Positions 10,005-19,662 of a stretch of 64,000 bases of DNA are shown piece after piece; position 1 is the stretch's first letter, and each line of letters starts with the position of its first letter. This DNA comes from Marinoscillum sp. MHG1-6. Lineage in GTDB: Bacteria; Bacteroidota; Bacteroidia; Cytophagales; Cyclobacteriaceae. The notes beneath the pieces were generated by a model. That model saw only the letters and a program-made list of their open reading frames with translations, was not told the origin of the DNA and searched no databases. The DNA is taken from positions 62,001 through 126,000 of the forward strand of contig NZ_JAMZMI010000003.1 of assembly GCF_024714475.1 (NCBI RefSeq). The letters run 5' to 3'. Made by a program: the position numbers and the translations under genes.

Positions 10005-10979
10005 ATGGCAAGAATACTAACGGGCATTCAAAGCTCGGGAAAACCTCACCTTGGAAACCTACTTGGAGCCATCATTCCGGCAATAGAGCTTTCCAGGGAT
10101 GAAAAAAATGAATCCTTCTTTTTTATCGCAGACTTGCACTCGCTCACAACGATCAAGGACGCAGAAGAAAGGAAGGCGAATACCCTTGCTGTGGCTGCTG
10201 CCTGGATAGCCTGTGGGTTTGATACTGAAAAAAACCTTTTCTACCGTCAGAGCAAAGTACCTCAGGTATGTGAATTGGCATGGTATCTAAATTGCTATAC
10301 GCCCTTTCCTATGCTGGCTAATGCGCATTCATTTAAAGATAAGGCCGACAGACTTTCAGATGTCAACGCAGGACTTTTCACATATCCGGTATTAATGGCT
10401 GCGGATATTTTGCTTTATGATGCAAATATTGTCCCTGTTGGCAAGGACCAAAAGCAACACCTTGAGATGACCAGGGATATTGCTACTAGCTTCAACAACA
10501 AGTATGGAGAAACTTTCGTGGTCCCTGAATCAAAGATAGATGAGTCGGTCATGACCATTCCGGGCACTGATGGACAAAAGATGAGTAAGTCTTATGGCAA
10601 TACCATTGACATCTTTCAGGCAGATAAGCCCTTAAGAAAATCAATAATGTCCATTGTGACTGACAGTACTCCTCTGGAAGAACCAAAAAATCCGGATACC
10701 TGTAATGTGTTCTCACTGTATTCACTTTTGGGAGAAGAAAAGGAAGTTCAGGAGCTGAGAGAGAAGTATCTGGGTGGAAATTTTGGATACGGTCATGCCA
10801 AGCAAGCATTGTTTGAATTGGTAATGGAAAAATTCAAAGTGGAGAGAGAGAAATTTCAGTACCTGATCCAAAATCCAAAAGAGCTGGAAGACCAGCTCCA
10901 AACTGGAGAAGAAAAGGCCTCAGAAATTGCCATGGACACTCTTGAAAGGGTTAGAAAAAAGATTGGATTTAGTTATTAA
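10005..10979 (+). CDS. trpS: Tryptophanyl-tRNA synthetase
   Basis: This is a cytoplasmic class I aminoacyl-tRNA synthetase that charges tRNA-Trp. The 324-residue length is usual for bacterial TrpRS. The signature PHLGN (HIGH-like) follows TGIQSSGK at the N-terminus. The KMSKS loop is intact in GTDGQKMSKSYGNTIDIF. The tryptophan-pocket region (LTYPVLMAADILLY-like, here FTYPVLMAADILLYDANIVP) and VGKDQKQHLEMTRDIA are typical. ATG 10005 follows a good -7 element by 20 bp. It is monocistronic or reads into the phosphohexomutase 49 bp downstream. Confidence 0.95.
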   Translation: MARILTGIQSSGKPHLGNLLGAIIPAIELSRDEKNESFFFIADLHSLTTIKDAEERKANTLAVAAAWIACGFDTEKNLFYRQSKVPQVCELAWYLNCYTPFPMLANAHSFKDKADRLSDVNAGLFTYPVLMAADILLYDANIVPVGKDQKQHLEMTRDIATSFNNKYGETFVVPESKIDESVMTIPGTDGQKMSKSYGNTIDIFQADKPLRKSIMSIVTDSTPLEEPKNPDTCNVFSLYSLLGEEKEVQELREKYLGGNFGYGHAKQALFELVMEKFKVEREKFQYLIQNPKELEDQLQTGEEKASEIAMDTLERVRKKIGFSY

Positions 10980-11028
10980 AATCATAAATTAACACCTCCC
11001 AAATAGCACACATTAAAATATCACCAAA

Positions 11029-12753
11029 ATGAGTTTAGAAGCAAAGGCACAGAATTGGCTAAACAGCCAAAAAGTTGACAGTGAAACGAAAGAAGCGATA
11101 AAGAAAATGCTCAATGATTCTGACAACACAGAGTTGACAGAGTGTTTTTATAAAGACCTTGAATTTGGTACGGGTGGATTGAGAGGAATCATGGGCGTTG
11201 GTTCCAACAGAATGAACCAATATACAGTGGGGATGGCTACCCAGGGACTGGCCAATTACCTTAACGATGTCTTTTCCGGAGAATCTATCTCCGTGGCTAT
11301 TGCCCACGATAGCAGAAACAACAGCCGGTTTTTTGCAGAAACGACTGCAGCTGTTTTTTCAGCCAATAACATTAAAGTTTATTTATTTGAAAGCCTTCGG
11401 CCTACTCCGGAATTATCCTTTGCTATTCGCGAATTAGGCTGTAAAAGTGGTGTGGTACTAACTGCCTCTCATAACCCTAAGGAATACAACGGGTATAAGG
11501 CTTATTGGGAAGATGGAGCGCAAATGGTTCCTCCACACGATAAAAATGTGATTACTGAGGTTGGAAAAATAACCTCGATTGATGAGGTGAAATTTGATGC
11601 ACGTCAGGATCTTATCGAAATTATTGGTGAGGAAATGGACGAAAAGTATTTCAACACACTCGCTGAACTTACCCTTTCTCCAGAAATCATCAAGCAAAAC
11701 CAAGACATCCCTATCGTATTCAGTTCAATTCACGGAACGGGAATTAAGGTCGTGCCTCCGGTTCTTGAGAAATTTGGGTTTACCAATGTCACAGTAGTTG
11801 ACGAGCAGGCTGAGCCTGATGGCAACTTCCCTACTGTCGTATATCCTAACCCGGAGGAAGCTGAAGCTTTGACACTGGCTTTGAAAAAGGCTAAAGAAGT
11901 GAATGCGGAGCTGGTAATGGCTACAGACCCTGATGCTGACCGTGTAGGAATTGCAGCCAGAAATAAAGACGGGGAATTTGAATTGTTAAATGGAAACCAA
12001 ACGGGATCCTTACTTCTCTACTACCTCGCCAAAAAATGGAAAGAGAACGGAAAAATTGACGGCAAACAGTTCATGGTGAAAACCGTGGTGACCACCGACC
12101 TTATTGCTAAGATCGCGGCTAAGTTCGATGTCAAACTCTACGATACACTTACCGGCTTTAAATACATTGCAGAAATCATCCGGAAGCTAGAAGGAAAAGA
12201 GAAGTTTATAGGTGGCGGAGAGGAAAGCTACGGCTATCTTGTAGGAGATTCTGTAAGAGATAAAGATGCAGTGGCTTCATGTGCCTTAATAGCTGAAATG
12301 ACAGCATGGATATTATCAGAAGGTTCAACCATATTTGATACCCTTGAAAAAATTCACAGGGAGTTTGGTCTGTATCAGGAATCATTGAAGTCAATTACTA
12401 AAAAAGGGAAATCGGGAGCCGAAGAAATTAACGAGATGATGGCTAACTTCAGGAACAATCCTCCTCAAACTTTGGCGGGCTCTCCTGTGGTAGAATTAAT
12501 CGATTATAAATCGAGTACTAGTAAGAACCCAACAAATGGTACTGAAACTAAAATTGATTTTCCATCTTCCAATGTTCTACAGTTTTTAACTGCCGATGAA
12601 ACCAAAGTATCAGTAAGACCTTCGGGAACAGAACCCAAGATCAAATTTTATTTTAGTGTGAAGGGCGAGCTTAGTAGTACTGAGGATTACGAAAATGCGA
12701 AACAGCTATTAAAAAATAAAACAAATAAAATCATAGAAGAGCTTGGTATTTAG
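11029..12753 (+). CDS. pgm: Phosphoglucomutase/phosphomannomutase (alpha-D-phosphohexomutase family)
   Basis: The enzyme interconverts hexose 1- and 6-phosphates in the cytoplasm. The 574-residue length and four-domain order fit the PGM2/PgcA group. The catalytic phosphoserine loop is TASHNPKEYNG (Ser147). The Mg-binding loop is TDPDADR (Asp300, 302, 304), the sugar-recognition loop is GGGEESYGYLVGD, and the phosphate-binding loop near the C-terminus is RPSGTEPKIKFY. The N-terminal EFGTGGLRGIMGVGSNRMN is also diagnostic. The glucose/mannose preference cannot be read with certainty. pgi lies 1.1 kb downstream, so the two enzymes may link glycogen or nucleotide-sugar metabolism with glycolysis. 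Confidence 0.92.
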   Translation: MSLEAKAQNWLNSQKVDSETKEAIKKMLNDSDNTELTECFYKDLEFGTGGLRGIMGVGSNRMNQYTVGMATQGLANYLNDVFSGESISVAIAHDSRNNSRFFAETTAAVFSANNIKVYLFESLRPTPELSFAIRELGCKSGVVLTASHNPKEYNGYKAYWEDGAQMVPPHDKNVITEVGKITSIDEVKFDARQDLIEIIGEEMDEKYFNTLAELTLSPEIIKQNQDIPIVFSSIHGTGIKVVPPVLEKFGFTNVTVVDEQAEPDGNFPTVVYPNPEEAEALTLALKKAKEVNAELVMATDPDADRVGIAARNKDGEFELLNGNQTGSLLLYYLAKKWKENGKIDGKQFMVKTVVTTDLIAKIAAKFDVKLYDTLTGFKYIAEIIRKLEGKEKFIGGGEESYGYLVGDSVRDKDAVASCALIAEMTAWILSEGSTIFDTLEKIHREFGLYQESLKSITKKGKSGAEEINEMMANFRNNPPQTLAGSPVVELIDYKSSTSKNPTNGTETKIDFPSSNVLQFLTADETKVSVRPSGTEPKIKFYFSVKGELSSTEDYENAKQLLKNKTNKIIEELGI

Positions 12754-12865
12754 CCAATTGAGTAGTTTTGTTAAAATTAATGTTATGGCTATCTTGCCGA
12801 GATTAAATAAAATCCCAATATATTTATATTGATTTGTATTTGTCAGCTTAACCTTTAGATCCGCC

Positions 12866-13855
12866 TTGGAAGTTGTATTAAATTTTTTCCTGATAATTGT
12901 TGGATTTGTTCTCTTAATCAAGGGAGCAGACTTTCTAGTAAATGGAGCTTCATCGCTAGCCAAAAGATTTAATGTATCAGACATTGCGATTGGTCTGACG
13001 GTAGTAGCTATGGGCACATCTGCCCCGGAACTAGTGGTAAATATTATTTCCGGTTCTGTTTCTCACGACGTGGTATTCGGAAATATTATCGGATCCAATG
13101 TCTTTAACATCTTTCTGATTCTTGGTGTATCAGCCACAATCTACCCGCTAACAGTACAAAAAAATGCATTGTGGAAGGAAATTCCTTATTCCCTACTTGC
13201 AACCGCTGTTTTCTTCATTCTGGTGAATGATGTAATCTTCTTTGAGAAGGATACCAATACGTTGAGTTTTTATGATTCGATAGTCCTTTTGGTGATGTTT
13301 GCACTGTTCCTGATATACATTTTCATGAACCTTACAAGGCATCCGGATGAGGCAGAAGAACTTGAAGAGATTGTTGTTTACAGCAGCATGAAAACTACCA
13401 TCATGATTATTCTGGGTATTGCCGGGTTGATTTTCGGGGGTAAAATGATCGTTGATAATGCAGTGTCAATTGCTGAATTGTTTGGTGTGAGTGAAAAACT
13501 TATTGGTCTGACAATACTAGCAGCAGGAACTTCTCTTCCTGAACTTGCAACATCTGCGGTGGCAGCATATCAAAAGAAGTCCGATTTGGCCATTGGTAAC
13601 ATCGTTGGATCCAATATCTTCAATCTCTTATTAGTATTAGGGGTGACGGGAATGATTCACAGCCCGCTAACATTCAATGTGGTGCTCAACATGGATATGT
13701 ACATGGTGATTCTGGGTACCCTGTTATTGTTTGTTTTCATGTTCACCTTCGCGAAGCAGCAGGTTGACAGGGCAGAAGGATTAATTTATCTCATCGGATT
13801 CTTTGTTTACATGCTCTTTTTGTTTGATAGAGAGTTGGCTATTGGTATTTTTTAA
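12866..13855 (+). CDS. Calcium/sodium antiporter, CaCA superfamily (YrbG type)
   Basis: This 329-residue inner-membrane protein has 10 or so hydrophobic segments and the two inverted alpha-repeats of cation/Ca2+ exchangers. The first is VVAMGTSAPELVVNI with GNIIGSNVFNIFLILG. The second is LAAGTSLPELATSAVAA with GNIVGSNIFNLLLVLG. The acidic residues in the GTSxPEL motifs are the expected ion ligands. The gene lacks a nearby ATG. TTG 12866 (then EVVLNFFLIIVGFVLLIKGAD) gives the first membrane helix at the position seen in the family, so a TTG start is favoured. The substrate (Ca2+ or another cation) is not fixed by the sequence. Confidence 0.85.
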   Translation: MEVVLNFFLIIVGFVLLIKGADFLVNGASSLAKRFNVSDIAIGLTVVAMGTSAPELVVNIISGSVSHDVVFGNIIGSNVFNIFLILGVSATIYPLTVQKNALWKEIPYSLLATAVFFILVNDVIFFEKDTNTLSFYDSIVLLVMFALFLIYIFMNLTRHPDEAEELEEIVVYSSMKTTIMIILGIAGLIFGGKMIVDNAVSIAELFGVSEKLIGLTILAAGTSLPELATSAVAAYQKKSDLAIGNIVGSNIFNLLLVLGVTGMIHSPLTFNVVLNMDMYMVILGTLLLFVFMFTFAKQQVDRAEGLIYLIGFFVYMLFLFDRELAIGIF

Positions 13856-13864
13856 TAATCTTCG

Positions 13865-13880
13865 TACATCGAAAGATGTA
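13865..13880 (+). terminator. Small hairpin after the antiporter gene
   Basis: The sequence tacatc-gaaa-gatgta forms a 6-bp stem with a GAAA tetraloop in the 44-bp gap before pgi. There is no T-run, so it may be an intercistronic RNA structure rather than a true terminator. Confidence 0.3.
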
Positions 13881-13899
13881 TCAGATTATTTGACAAAGT

Positions 13900-15552
13900 A
13901 TGCTACCAACAACTAACCCCACGGAGACACCATCCTGGAAAAAACTTCAAGCCCATTTTGACAAGCAGTATGCAATAAAAATGAAGGATCAGTTTGCTGC
14001 TGATCCGGATAGATTCAAGAAATTTTCTACTCAATTTGAGGATATACTTCTAGACTATTCCAAAAATCGTATTTCAGAAGAAACCTTAAGTTTACTTTTT
14101 GATCTGGCGAAAGATTGCGGTCTTTCAGATGCAAGGAAGCAAATGTTTGATGGTGCAGCCATCAACAAAACTGAAAACCGATCCGTCCTTCATATTGCCC
14201 TGAGAAACACCAGCAATAAGCCCGTTCTCGTAGATGGCAAGGATGTTATGCCGGATGTAAACGCGGTGCTAGACAAAATCAAAGCATTCACATCCAAACT
14301 TCATTCAGGTGAGCTAAAAGGATACACAGGTAAGCCAATCAAGCACGTAGTAAATATTGGTATCGGCGGATCTGATTTAGGCCCTTTCATGGTAACAGAG
14401 TGTCTGAAACCTTTCGCGGTGGAAGGCATCACTCCACACTTTGTATCGAACGTGGATGGTAGTCATATCTACACCACGTTAAAAGAAGTAGATCCGGAAA
14501 CAACGCTCTTCATCATTGCTTCCAAAACCTTTACCACACAGGAAACAATGACCAATGCAGAATCAGCCAAATCCTGGTTTTTGAAAACTGCAAAAGATGA
14601 GACGTTTGTAAAAAATCATTTCATCGCAATCTCTACGAACAAAGATGCAGTCTCAGCATTCGGTATTGATACCGACAATATGTTTGAATTCTGGGATTGG
14701 GTTGGCGGACGTTATTCCTTATGGTCTGCGATAGGTATGCCAATCGCCTGTGCCGTGGGGTTCGATAACTTCCTGGAGCTACTTAAAGGAGCTGAGGCAA
14801 TGGATCAACATTTCCAAACTGCCCCTGATGAGGAAAACATTCCTGTACTTCTGGCTTTACTAGGAGTTTGGTATAACAACTTCTTTGGAGCAGAATCTCA
14901 CGCAATCCTTCCATATGACCAATACATGCATGCTTTTGCTCCATACTTACAGCAAGGTGACATGGAAAGCAATGGGAAATACGTTGGAAGAGACGGCCAA
15001 AAAGTCAGTTACCAGACAGGGCCTATTATCTGGGGTGAACCAGGCACTAACGGTCAACACGCTTTCTATCAATTGATCCATCAGGGCACTAAAATCATAC
15101 CTTGTGATTTCCTGGCAGCTGCGAATAGTCAAAACCCAGTAGGTGATCATCACCCTAAATTATTGGCAAACTTCTTTGCACAGACAGAAGCACTTATGAT
15201 GGGTAAGACTTCTGACGAAGTAGTGGCGGAGTTTAAAAGCCAGGGAGTAGATCAGGCAACAATAGATGAACTCACCGCTTTCAAAGTATTTGAAGGGAAC
15301 AGACCTACGAATTCCATTTTGTTCAAAGAACTGAACCCGAGAACACTTGGATCACTTATTGCCATGTACGAGCATAAAATATTCACGCAGGGTGTGATCT
15401 GGAATATTTTCAGCTTTGATCAATGGGGTGTCGAATTAGGTAAGCAGCTAGCAAAAAGAATTCTTCCAAAACTGGAAAATGATCAGCAAGTTACAGACCA
15501 TGATGCATCGACATCTGGTCTTATCAACGCTTACAAAGCATTTAGAAATTAA
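13900..15552 (+). CDS. pgi: Glucose-6-phosphate isomerase
   Basis: This is a cytoplasmic enzyme of glycolysis and gluconeogenesis that interconverts glucose-6-phosphate and fructose-6-phosphate. At 550 residues it is the long (E. coli/eukaryote-like) form. Visible signatures are [17 protein letters not shown] (phosphate loop), [28 protein letters not shown] (PGI signature 1 region), the catalytic-histidine region [20 protein letters not shown], and the C-terminal [16 protein letters not shown], whose lysine lies in the active site. ATG 13900 is the first start after a small hairpin. Confidence 0.95.
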   Translation: MLPTTNPTETPSWKKLQAHFDKQYAIKMKDQFAADPDRFKKFSTQFEDILLDYSKNRISEETLSLLFDLAKDCGLSDARKQMFDGAAINKTENRSVLHIALRNTSNKPVLVDGKDVMPDVNAVLDKIKAFTSKLHSGELKGYTGKPIKHVVNIGIGGSDLGPFMVTECLKPFAVEGITPHFVSNVDGSHIYTTLKEVDPETTLFIIASKTFTTQETMTNAESAKSWFLKTAKDETFVKNHFIAISTNKDAVSAFGIDTDNMFEFWDWVGGRYSLWSAIGMPIACAVGFDNFLELLKGAEAMDQHFQTAPDEENIPVLLALLGVWYNNFFGAESHAILPYDQYMHAFAPYLQQGDMESNGKYVGRDGQKVSYQTGPIIWGEPGTNGQHAFYQLIHQGTKIIPCDFLAAANSQNPVGDHHPKLLANFFAQTEALMMGKTSDEVVAEFKSQGVDQATIDELTAFKVFEGNRPTNSILFKELNPRTLGSLIAMYEHKIFTQGVIWNIFSFDQWGVELGKQLAKRILPKLENDQQVTDHDASTSGLINAYKAFRN

Positions 15553-15556
15553 TCAC

Positions 15557-15581
15557 AAAGCCACCTTTGGGTGGCTTTTTT
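15557..15581. terminator. Bidirectional terminator between pgi and the convergent methyltransferase gene
   Basis: A perfect 9-bp stem (aaagccacc with ggtggcttt) has a 4-base loop. The + strand 3' arm continues into a T-run and the other strand has a short T-run as well, so it can serve both genes. The last two bases lie in the stop codon of the minus-strand gene. Confidence 0.85.
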
Positions 15582-16311
15582 AATGATAGGCCTGATAAGC
15601 CAATATCCCCGTGGCCATCGCAACATTAAGCGACTCGGCTCTGTCACTGCCTGGAATTGACACAAAGTGATTAATCAATGGTTTAACCTCCTCAGATAAG
15701 CCATGGGACTCACTACCCATTACCATCAGCGACGGAACGGAAAAATCACAATCCCTGGGATGAACGCCGTCTAAGTCTGCACCATAGATAGGAAGGCCAA
15801 CATTGGTTAAGTATTCTTTTAAAGCGGTATAATAAACCTTGACCCTTGTAAAAGACCCCATCGTGCTGTTGATGACTTTCGGATTATAAAACTCCGCGGT
15901 GTCTGAGGAGCATATCAAAGTATCGTGGCCAAACCAGTCAAGTGTCCTGATAATCGTTCCGAGATTTCCCGGATCCCCTACTCCATCCAATACAAACGTC
16001 GGTTTAGAAATGATCAATTCGCTCAAAATGGATGGTTTCATACTTGCGACAGCCAGGCAGTCTTCGTTGGTTTGAAAGGACCCTACCTCTGCAAGCAGGT
16101 CTGAATTCACCTCATGGATTTCCAAATTATTGCCGGTATTTCCATAAGATGAAATGAATTTATTCGTTGCCAATATACACTGAACTTCAAAATCGGAATT
16201 AATGAGTTCCAATACGTTTTTTCGTCCTTCTACTAAAAAGCTTCTTTCCTTCTGTCTGTACTTTTTTATCTTGAGTGATTTGATGAATTTTAAGCGATTT
16301 TTGGAAACCAT
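15580..16311 (-). CDS. TrmH/SpoU-family RNA 2'-O-methyltransferase
   Basis: The 243-residue SPOUT enzyme is expected to methylate a ribose in rRNA or tRNA using S-adenosylmethionine. The N-terminal part (MVSKNRLKFIKSLKIKKYR, then FLVEGRKNVLELI) is the substrate-binding domain found in RlmB/TsnR-like proteins. The catalytic SpoU domain has motif 1 (GVGDPGNLGTIIRTLDWFG), motif 2 (LMVMGSESHGLS) and motif 3 (SIPGSDRAESLNVAMATGI). The target nucleotide is not predictable. Its start is only 15 bp from the start of the divergent tamL gene, so the two share a very short regulatory region or have promoters inside each other's coding region. Confidence 0.9.
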   Translation of the reverse strand: MVSKNRLKFIKSLKIKKYRQKERSFLVEGRKNVLELINSDFEVQCILATNKFISSYGNTGNNLEIHEVNSDLLAEVGSFQTNEDCLAVASMKPSILSELIISKPTFVLDGVGDPGNLGTIIRTLDWFGHDTLICSSDTAEFYNPKVINSTMGSFTRVKVYYTALKEYLTNVGLPIYGADLDGVHPRDCDFSVPSLMVMGSESHGLSEEVKPLINHFVSIPGSDRAESLNVAMATGILAYQAYH

Positions 16312-16326
16312 ATTGATCTGAAGGGT

Positions 16327-18762
16327 TTGAAGGTAAAGTTACTCGTCATCTCCACAATATTCATTCTTTCTTCTTGCCTGGGTACTCGATATTTAGAAGA
16401 AGGTCAAACTATCCTCAAAAAGCAAGCTATCAAAACAGATGGCCATGTGAGTATTGATGAGCTCGTCCTATTGCAGGAACAAGAACCTAACACCCACTTT
16501 TTCCTTTTCCCGTTTACGCATCTTGTTTATTTATACCAGTGGGGCTACGCCAATTACGATTCTATTGGAATGGTGCAAAAACGTGACAGGATTGGTGAAC
16601 GGTATGACCGAAAAATGGAAAAGGCTAAAACCAAAAAAGAAAAACGGAAGCTCCAGTCAAAGAAAATCCGAAAGCAAGACAAGTGGGATTCAAAAATCAA
16701 GGAAGGAAACCTCAGAATGCGATGGGGTGAAAAACTGGCGGTTTTTGATAGCTCCAAATACTTGCAGACAAAAGAAAATTTCAAAAACTACCTCTTCTCT
16801 ATCGGCCATTTTGATGCTGAGGTAGAAACAAGGTATTTCAAAACTGAAGAAAAAAAGACCTCCATAAAACTTAAAGTCATTGAAGGCCCACAATACATGA
16901 TGGACTCGATGATCTATGACATTCAAAATGAGAAAATCTCCGAAATCTTTAACCGCTACCCTAAACAACGACTTTTAGATGGAGAACCCTACTCCCAGGA
17001 CCTAATCACCAGAGAAAGAGATCGCGTTTATGAACTTTTGAGTAACAACGGCTACTATGATTTCAAAAGACAATATGTCATTTTCGAGGTGGACAGTGCC
17101 AGTCTCGATGATCAAAGACTGATTGTAAAAGAAATTATTGCCAACCCCATTGACAAGGAACATAAGCAATATCAGATCGACTCGGTGATATTTACCGCAA
17201 ACCCAAACGAATCCTACGTCAGACGACGCGAACCCTCGAGGCATAACAATATCACTTTCAATCTGACGAATAATGTATTCTATCCCCGAGTAGTCGACTG
17301 GCGAATATTTACCTATCCCGACAGTTTGTACAATAAACAGCTGGTGCAGGAGACCCAAAAGCAGCTTGGGTACCTCGACATGTTCAAATTTGTCAACATC
17401 AACCACGATACCACAGGAGGCCGGTTCGTTACCAATATTTTCACCAGCCCATTGAGCAAGTACCAAACCTCTTTTGAAGGCGGGCTTAGTATTCTGGAAA
17501 GCCAGGCACAAGGGTTACCCGGTCCGTTCATTAACTTTAACGCCAAGAACCGAAATACTTTTAAGGGATTAGAAATTCTTCAGTTGGATGGGAGCGCAAG
17601 TATCCAGGGGATTAACGGGGTAAGTAAGGAAACCTCCAACTCAAGAAAATACTCACGACTACAATATGGTGCCACACTGTCTATCACCTTCCCTCAATTC
17701 GTCTTTCCGATTAAGAATGCTTATAAAAAGCAAATTGGAGCTTACAACCCCAAAACAAAGGCTGCCATCGGGGTAAATTTTGAATACAGATTTGGTGAGT
17801 ATGAGAGGACTACCTTCAATTCCAGTTGGACCTATACCTGGCAAATCAGCGATAACCTTAGGTTCAATTTCAAACCATATGAAGTCGCATACATCAGGTC
17901 CATCAACTCTGATGCCTTTAAAGCAGAATTGGATACACTTGAAGCGAATGGTAACATCTCGTACGTGAGCGCCTTCAAATCCTCATTCGTAAGTAATAGC
18001 GCCATGTCGATGGACTACAATAGCGGAGGCTACGGACTTGGTAATGTCAACGCCAAATTCCTTCATATGGAGATCGAATACGGTGGACTCCTTCAGCCCA
18101 TACTTGGAGATACACCTTTTAGAAAGGACCTGACTTATTATAAATACCTCAAAGGAGGAATAGATTTCAGGCAGAGTGTGAGACTTGACAGAAAAACCTC
18201 CTTCGTATATCGCACCAATATTGGAGTGGCTTATGTGTTTGGTTCAAGTAGATCCCTCCCATATGAAAAGTATTATTTCGCAGGTGGTAGCAACAGCATC
18301 AGAGCATGGCAGCCAAGAAGGCTAGGTCCCGGTGCGTATGGAGAATATATTGTCAGAGAAAATGGCGATAAAGAAGTTAACTATGACAGGGAGCAGCCGG
18401 GAGATATTATCGTAGAATTGAGCGCCGAAATTCGAAGAGACTTCTTTGCCATCTTCGATTATGCTCTTTTTGTGGATGCTGGTAACGTTTGGCTATGGAG
18501 AAGTAAGACCATCGACAACAACTTGGACCCTCAGGGTGATCGTGGTAAATTTAATTTAGACAACTTTGCTAGCGAGGTTGCGGTAGGCGCAGGAGCCGGC
18601 TTGAGAATAGATATGTCATTCCTCGTCATGAGAATTGATGCGGCCTACAAGTTTATTGACCCGGCTGTTCCTCTCAATCAACGATATGTTTTGGATGAAT
18701 TAAAGCCGAGGAATCTCTGGCCTAGGATCAACTGGAATTTTGGTATTGGATACCCTTTTTAA
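16327..18762 (+). CDS. tamL: TamL-type outer-membrane assembly lipoprotein (Omp85 family)
   Basis: This is an outer-membrane protein of the BamA/TamA (Omp85) superfamily in the Bacteroidota lipoprotein form. It has 811 residues with a lipobox (FILSSC, Cys17, then LGTRYLEEGQTILKK). A charged linker follows (KAKTKKEKRKLQSKKIRKQ), then POTRA-like segments (about residues 130-380) and a 16-strand barrel ending in NFGIGYPF, whose terminal aromatic residue is the usual BAM signal. YYFAGGSNSIRAWQPRRLGPG is the conserved loop-6 region (R-x-W variant of RGF/Y). No tamB is adjacent here. I accept the TTG start because it places the lipobox correctly. hemF starts 2 bp after the stop, so co-transcription is likely. 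Confidence 0.87.
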   Translation: MKVKLLVISTIFILSSCLGTRYLEEGQTILKKQAIKTDGHVSIDELVLLQEQEPNTHFFLFPFTHLVYLYQWGYANYDSIGMVQKRDRIGERYDRKMEKAKTKKEKRKLQSKKIRKQDKWDSKIKEGNLRMRWGEKLAVFDSSKYLQTKENFKNYLFSIGHFDAEVETRYFKTEEKKTSIKLKVIEGPQYMMDSMIYDIQNEKISEIFNRYPKQRLLDGEPYSQDLITRERDRVYELLSNNGYYDFKRQYVIFEVDSASLDDQRLIVKEIIANPIDKEHKQYQIDSVIFTANPNESYVRRREPSRHNNITFNLTNNVFYPRVVDWRIFTYPDSLYNKQLVQETQKQLGYLDMFKFVNINHDTTGGRFVTNIFTSPLSKYQTSFEGGLSILESQAQGLPGPFINFNAKNRNTFKGLEILQLDGSASIQGINGVSKETSNSRKYSRLQYGATLSITFPQFVFPIKNAYKKQIGAYNPKTKAAIGVNFEYRFGEYERTTFNSSWTYTWQISDNLRFNFKPYEVAYIRSINSDAFKAELDTLEANGNISYVSAFKSSFVSNSAMSMDYNSGGYGLGNVNAKFLHMEIEYGGLLQPILGDTPFRKDLTYYKYLKGGIDFRQSVRLDRKTSFVYRTNIGVAYVFGSSRSLPYEKYYFAGGSNSIRAWQPRRLGPGAYGEYIVRENGDKEVNYDREQPGDIIVELSAEIRRDFFAIFDYALFVDAGNVWLWRSKTIDNNLDPQGDRGKFNLDNFASEVAVGAGAGLRIDMSFLVMRIDAAYKFIDPAVPLNQRYVLDELKPRNLWPRINWNFGIGYPF

Positions 18763-18764
18763 AA

Positions 18765-19661
18765 ATGAACAAACAAACGATAACCGATTGGTTCAAAGAA
18801 CTTCAGGATGAAATTTGCAAGGGCCTGGAAGATCTGGATGGAAAATCTAGTTTCAAAGAAGATAACTGGCAACGACCGGAAGGTGGAGGCGGTAGAACCC
18901 GGGTTATAGATGACGGTAATCTAATTGAAAAAGGTGGTGTCAATTTTTCAGCTGTTAGCGGACCAACTCCCAAAAAGATCCTGGAGGCACTGAACCTTCC
19001 GGAAACAGACTTTTATGCCACGGGTGTATCTATAGTTCTTCATCCACAAAACCCATGGGTTCCCATCATTCACATGAATGTACGCTACTTCGAAATGGGT
19101 AATGGAACCTATTGGTTTGGTGGAGGGATTGATCTGACTCCTCATTATGTGCATGGAAAAGAGGATGGTGTCACGATCCACTCTATATTGAAAGCGGCTT
19201 GTGATCAAATAGACCCAGAGTATTATGCAAGATTCAAATCCTGGGCCGATGATTACTTTTTCATAAGACACCGCAATGAAACAAGAGGCATTGGTGGAAT
19301 CTTCTTTGATCGTATCAATGAACAATCCGAAGGCAAATCAAAAGAAGACTTATGGCAATTTGTTCAGAGTGTTGGAAAGTCGTTCGTTCCCATTTATTCC
19401 GATTACGCTCAGAAGCATCGATCCAGGTCTTTTAATGAGGGCAATAAAAAATGGCAATTCCTAAGAAGAGGACGCTACGCTGAATTTAACCTGGTATGGG
19501 ATAAAGGAACCAAATTTGGACTGGACACCAATGGCAGGACAGAGTCTATCCTGATGAGTCTGCCTCCTCAATGCTCATGGGAATATGACCATCAACCCAC
19601 TGCAGGATCTCTGGAAGCAGAAACGCTCAATTGGCTGAAAAAGGACATAGACTGGATCTAA
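18765..19661 (+). CDS. hemF: Oxygen-dependent coproporphyrinogen III oxidase
   Basis: This cytoplasmic enzyme of heme synthesis uses O2 to convert coproporphyrinogen III to protoporphyrinogen IX. The 298 residues contain the family signatures IIHMNVRYFEMG, WFGGGIDLTPHYV, RHRNETRGIGGIFFD and RRGRYAEFNLVWDKGTKFGL, the last being the PROSITE-type HemF region. The presence of the oxygen-dependent form points to aerobic growth. The gene starts 2 bp after tamL. Its stop is one base from the stop of the convergent response-regulator gene. Confidence 0.95.
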   Translation: MNKQTITDWFKELQDEICKGLEDLDGKSSFKEDNWQRPEGGGGRTRVIDDGNLIEKGGVNFSAVSGPTPKKILEALNLPETDFYATGVSIVLHPQNPWVPIIHMNVRYFEMGNGTYWFGGGIDLTPHYVHGKEDGVTIHSILKAACDQIDPEYYARFKSWADDYFFIRHRNETRGIGGIFFDRINEQSEGKSKEDLWQFVQSVGKSFVPIYSDYAQKHRSRSFNEGNKKWQFLRRGRYAEFNLVWDKGTKFGLDTNGRTESILMSLPPQCSWEYDHQPTAGSLEAETLNWLKKDIDWI

Positions 19662-19662
19662 A

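Noticed and set aside
12823-12838. Palindrome caatatatttatattg before the antiporter gene as an operator
   Set aside because: It is fully AT-based in an AT-rich gap and likely occurs by chance.
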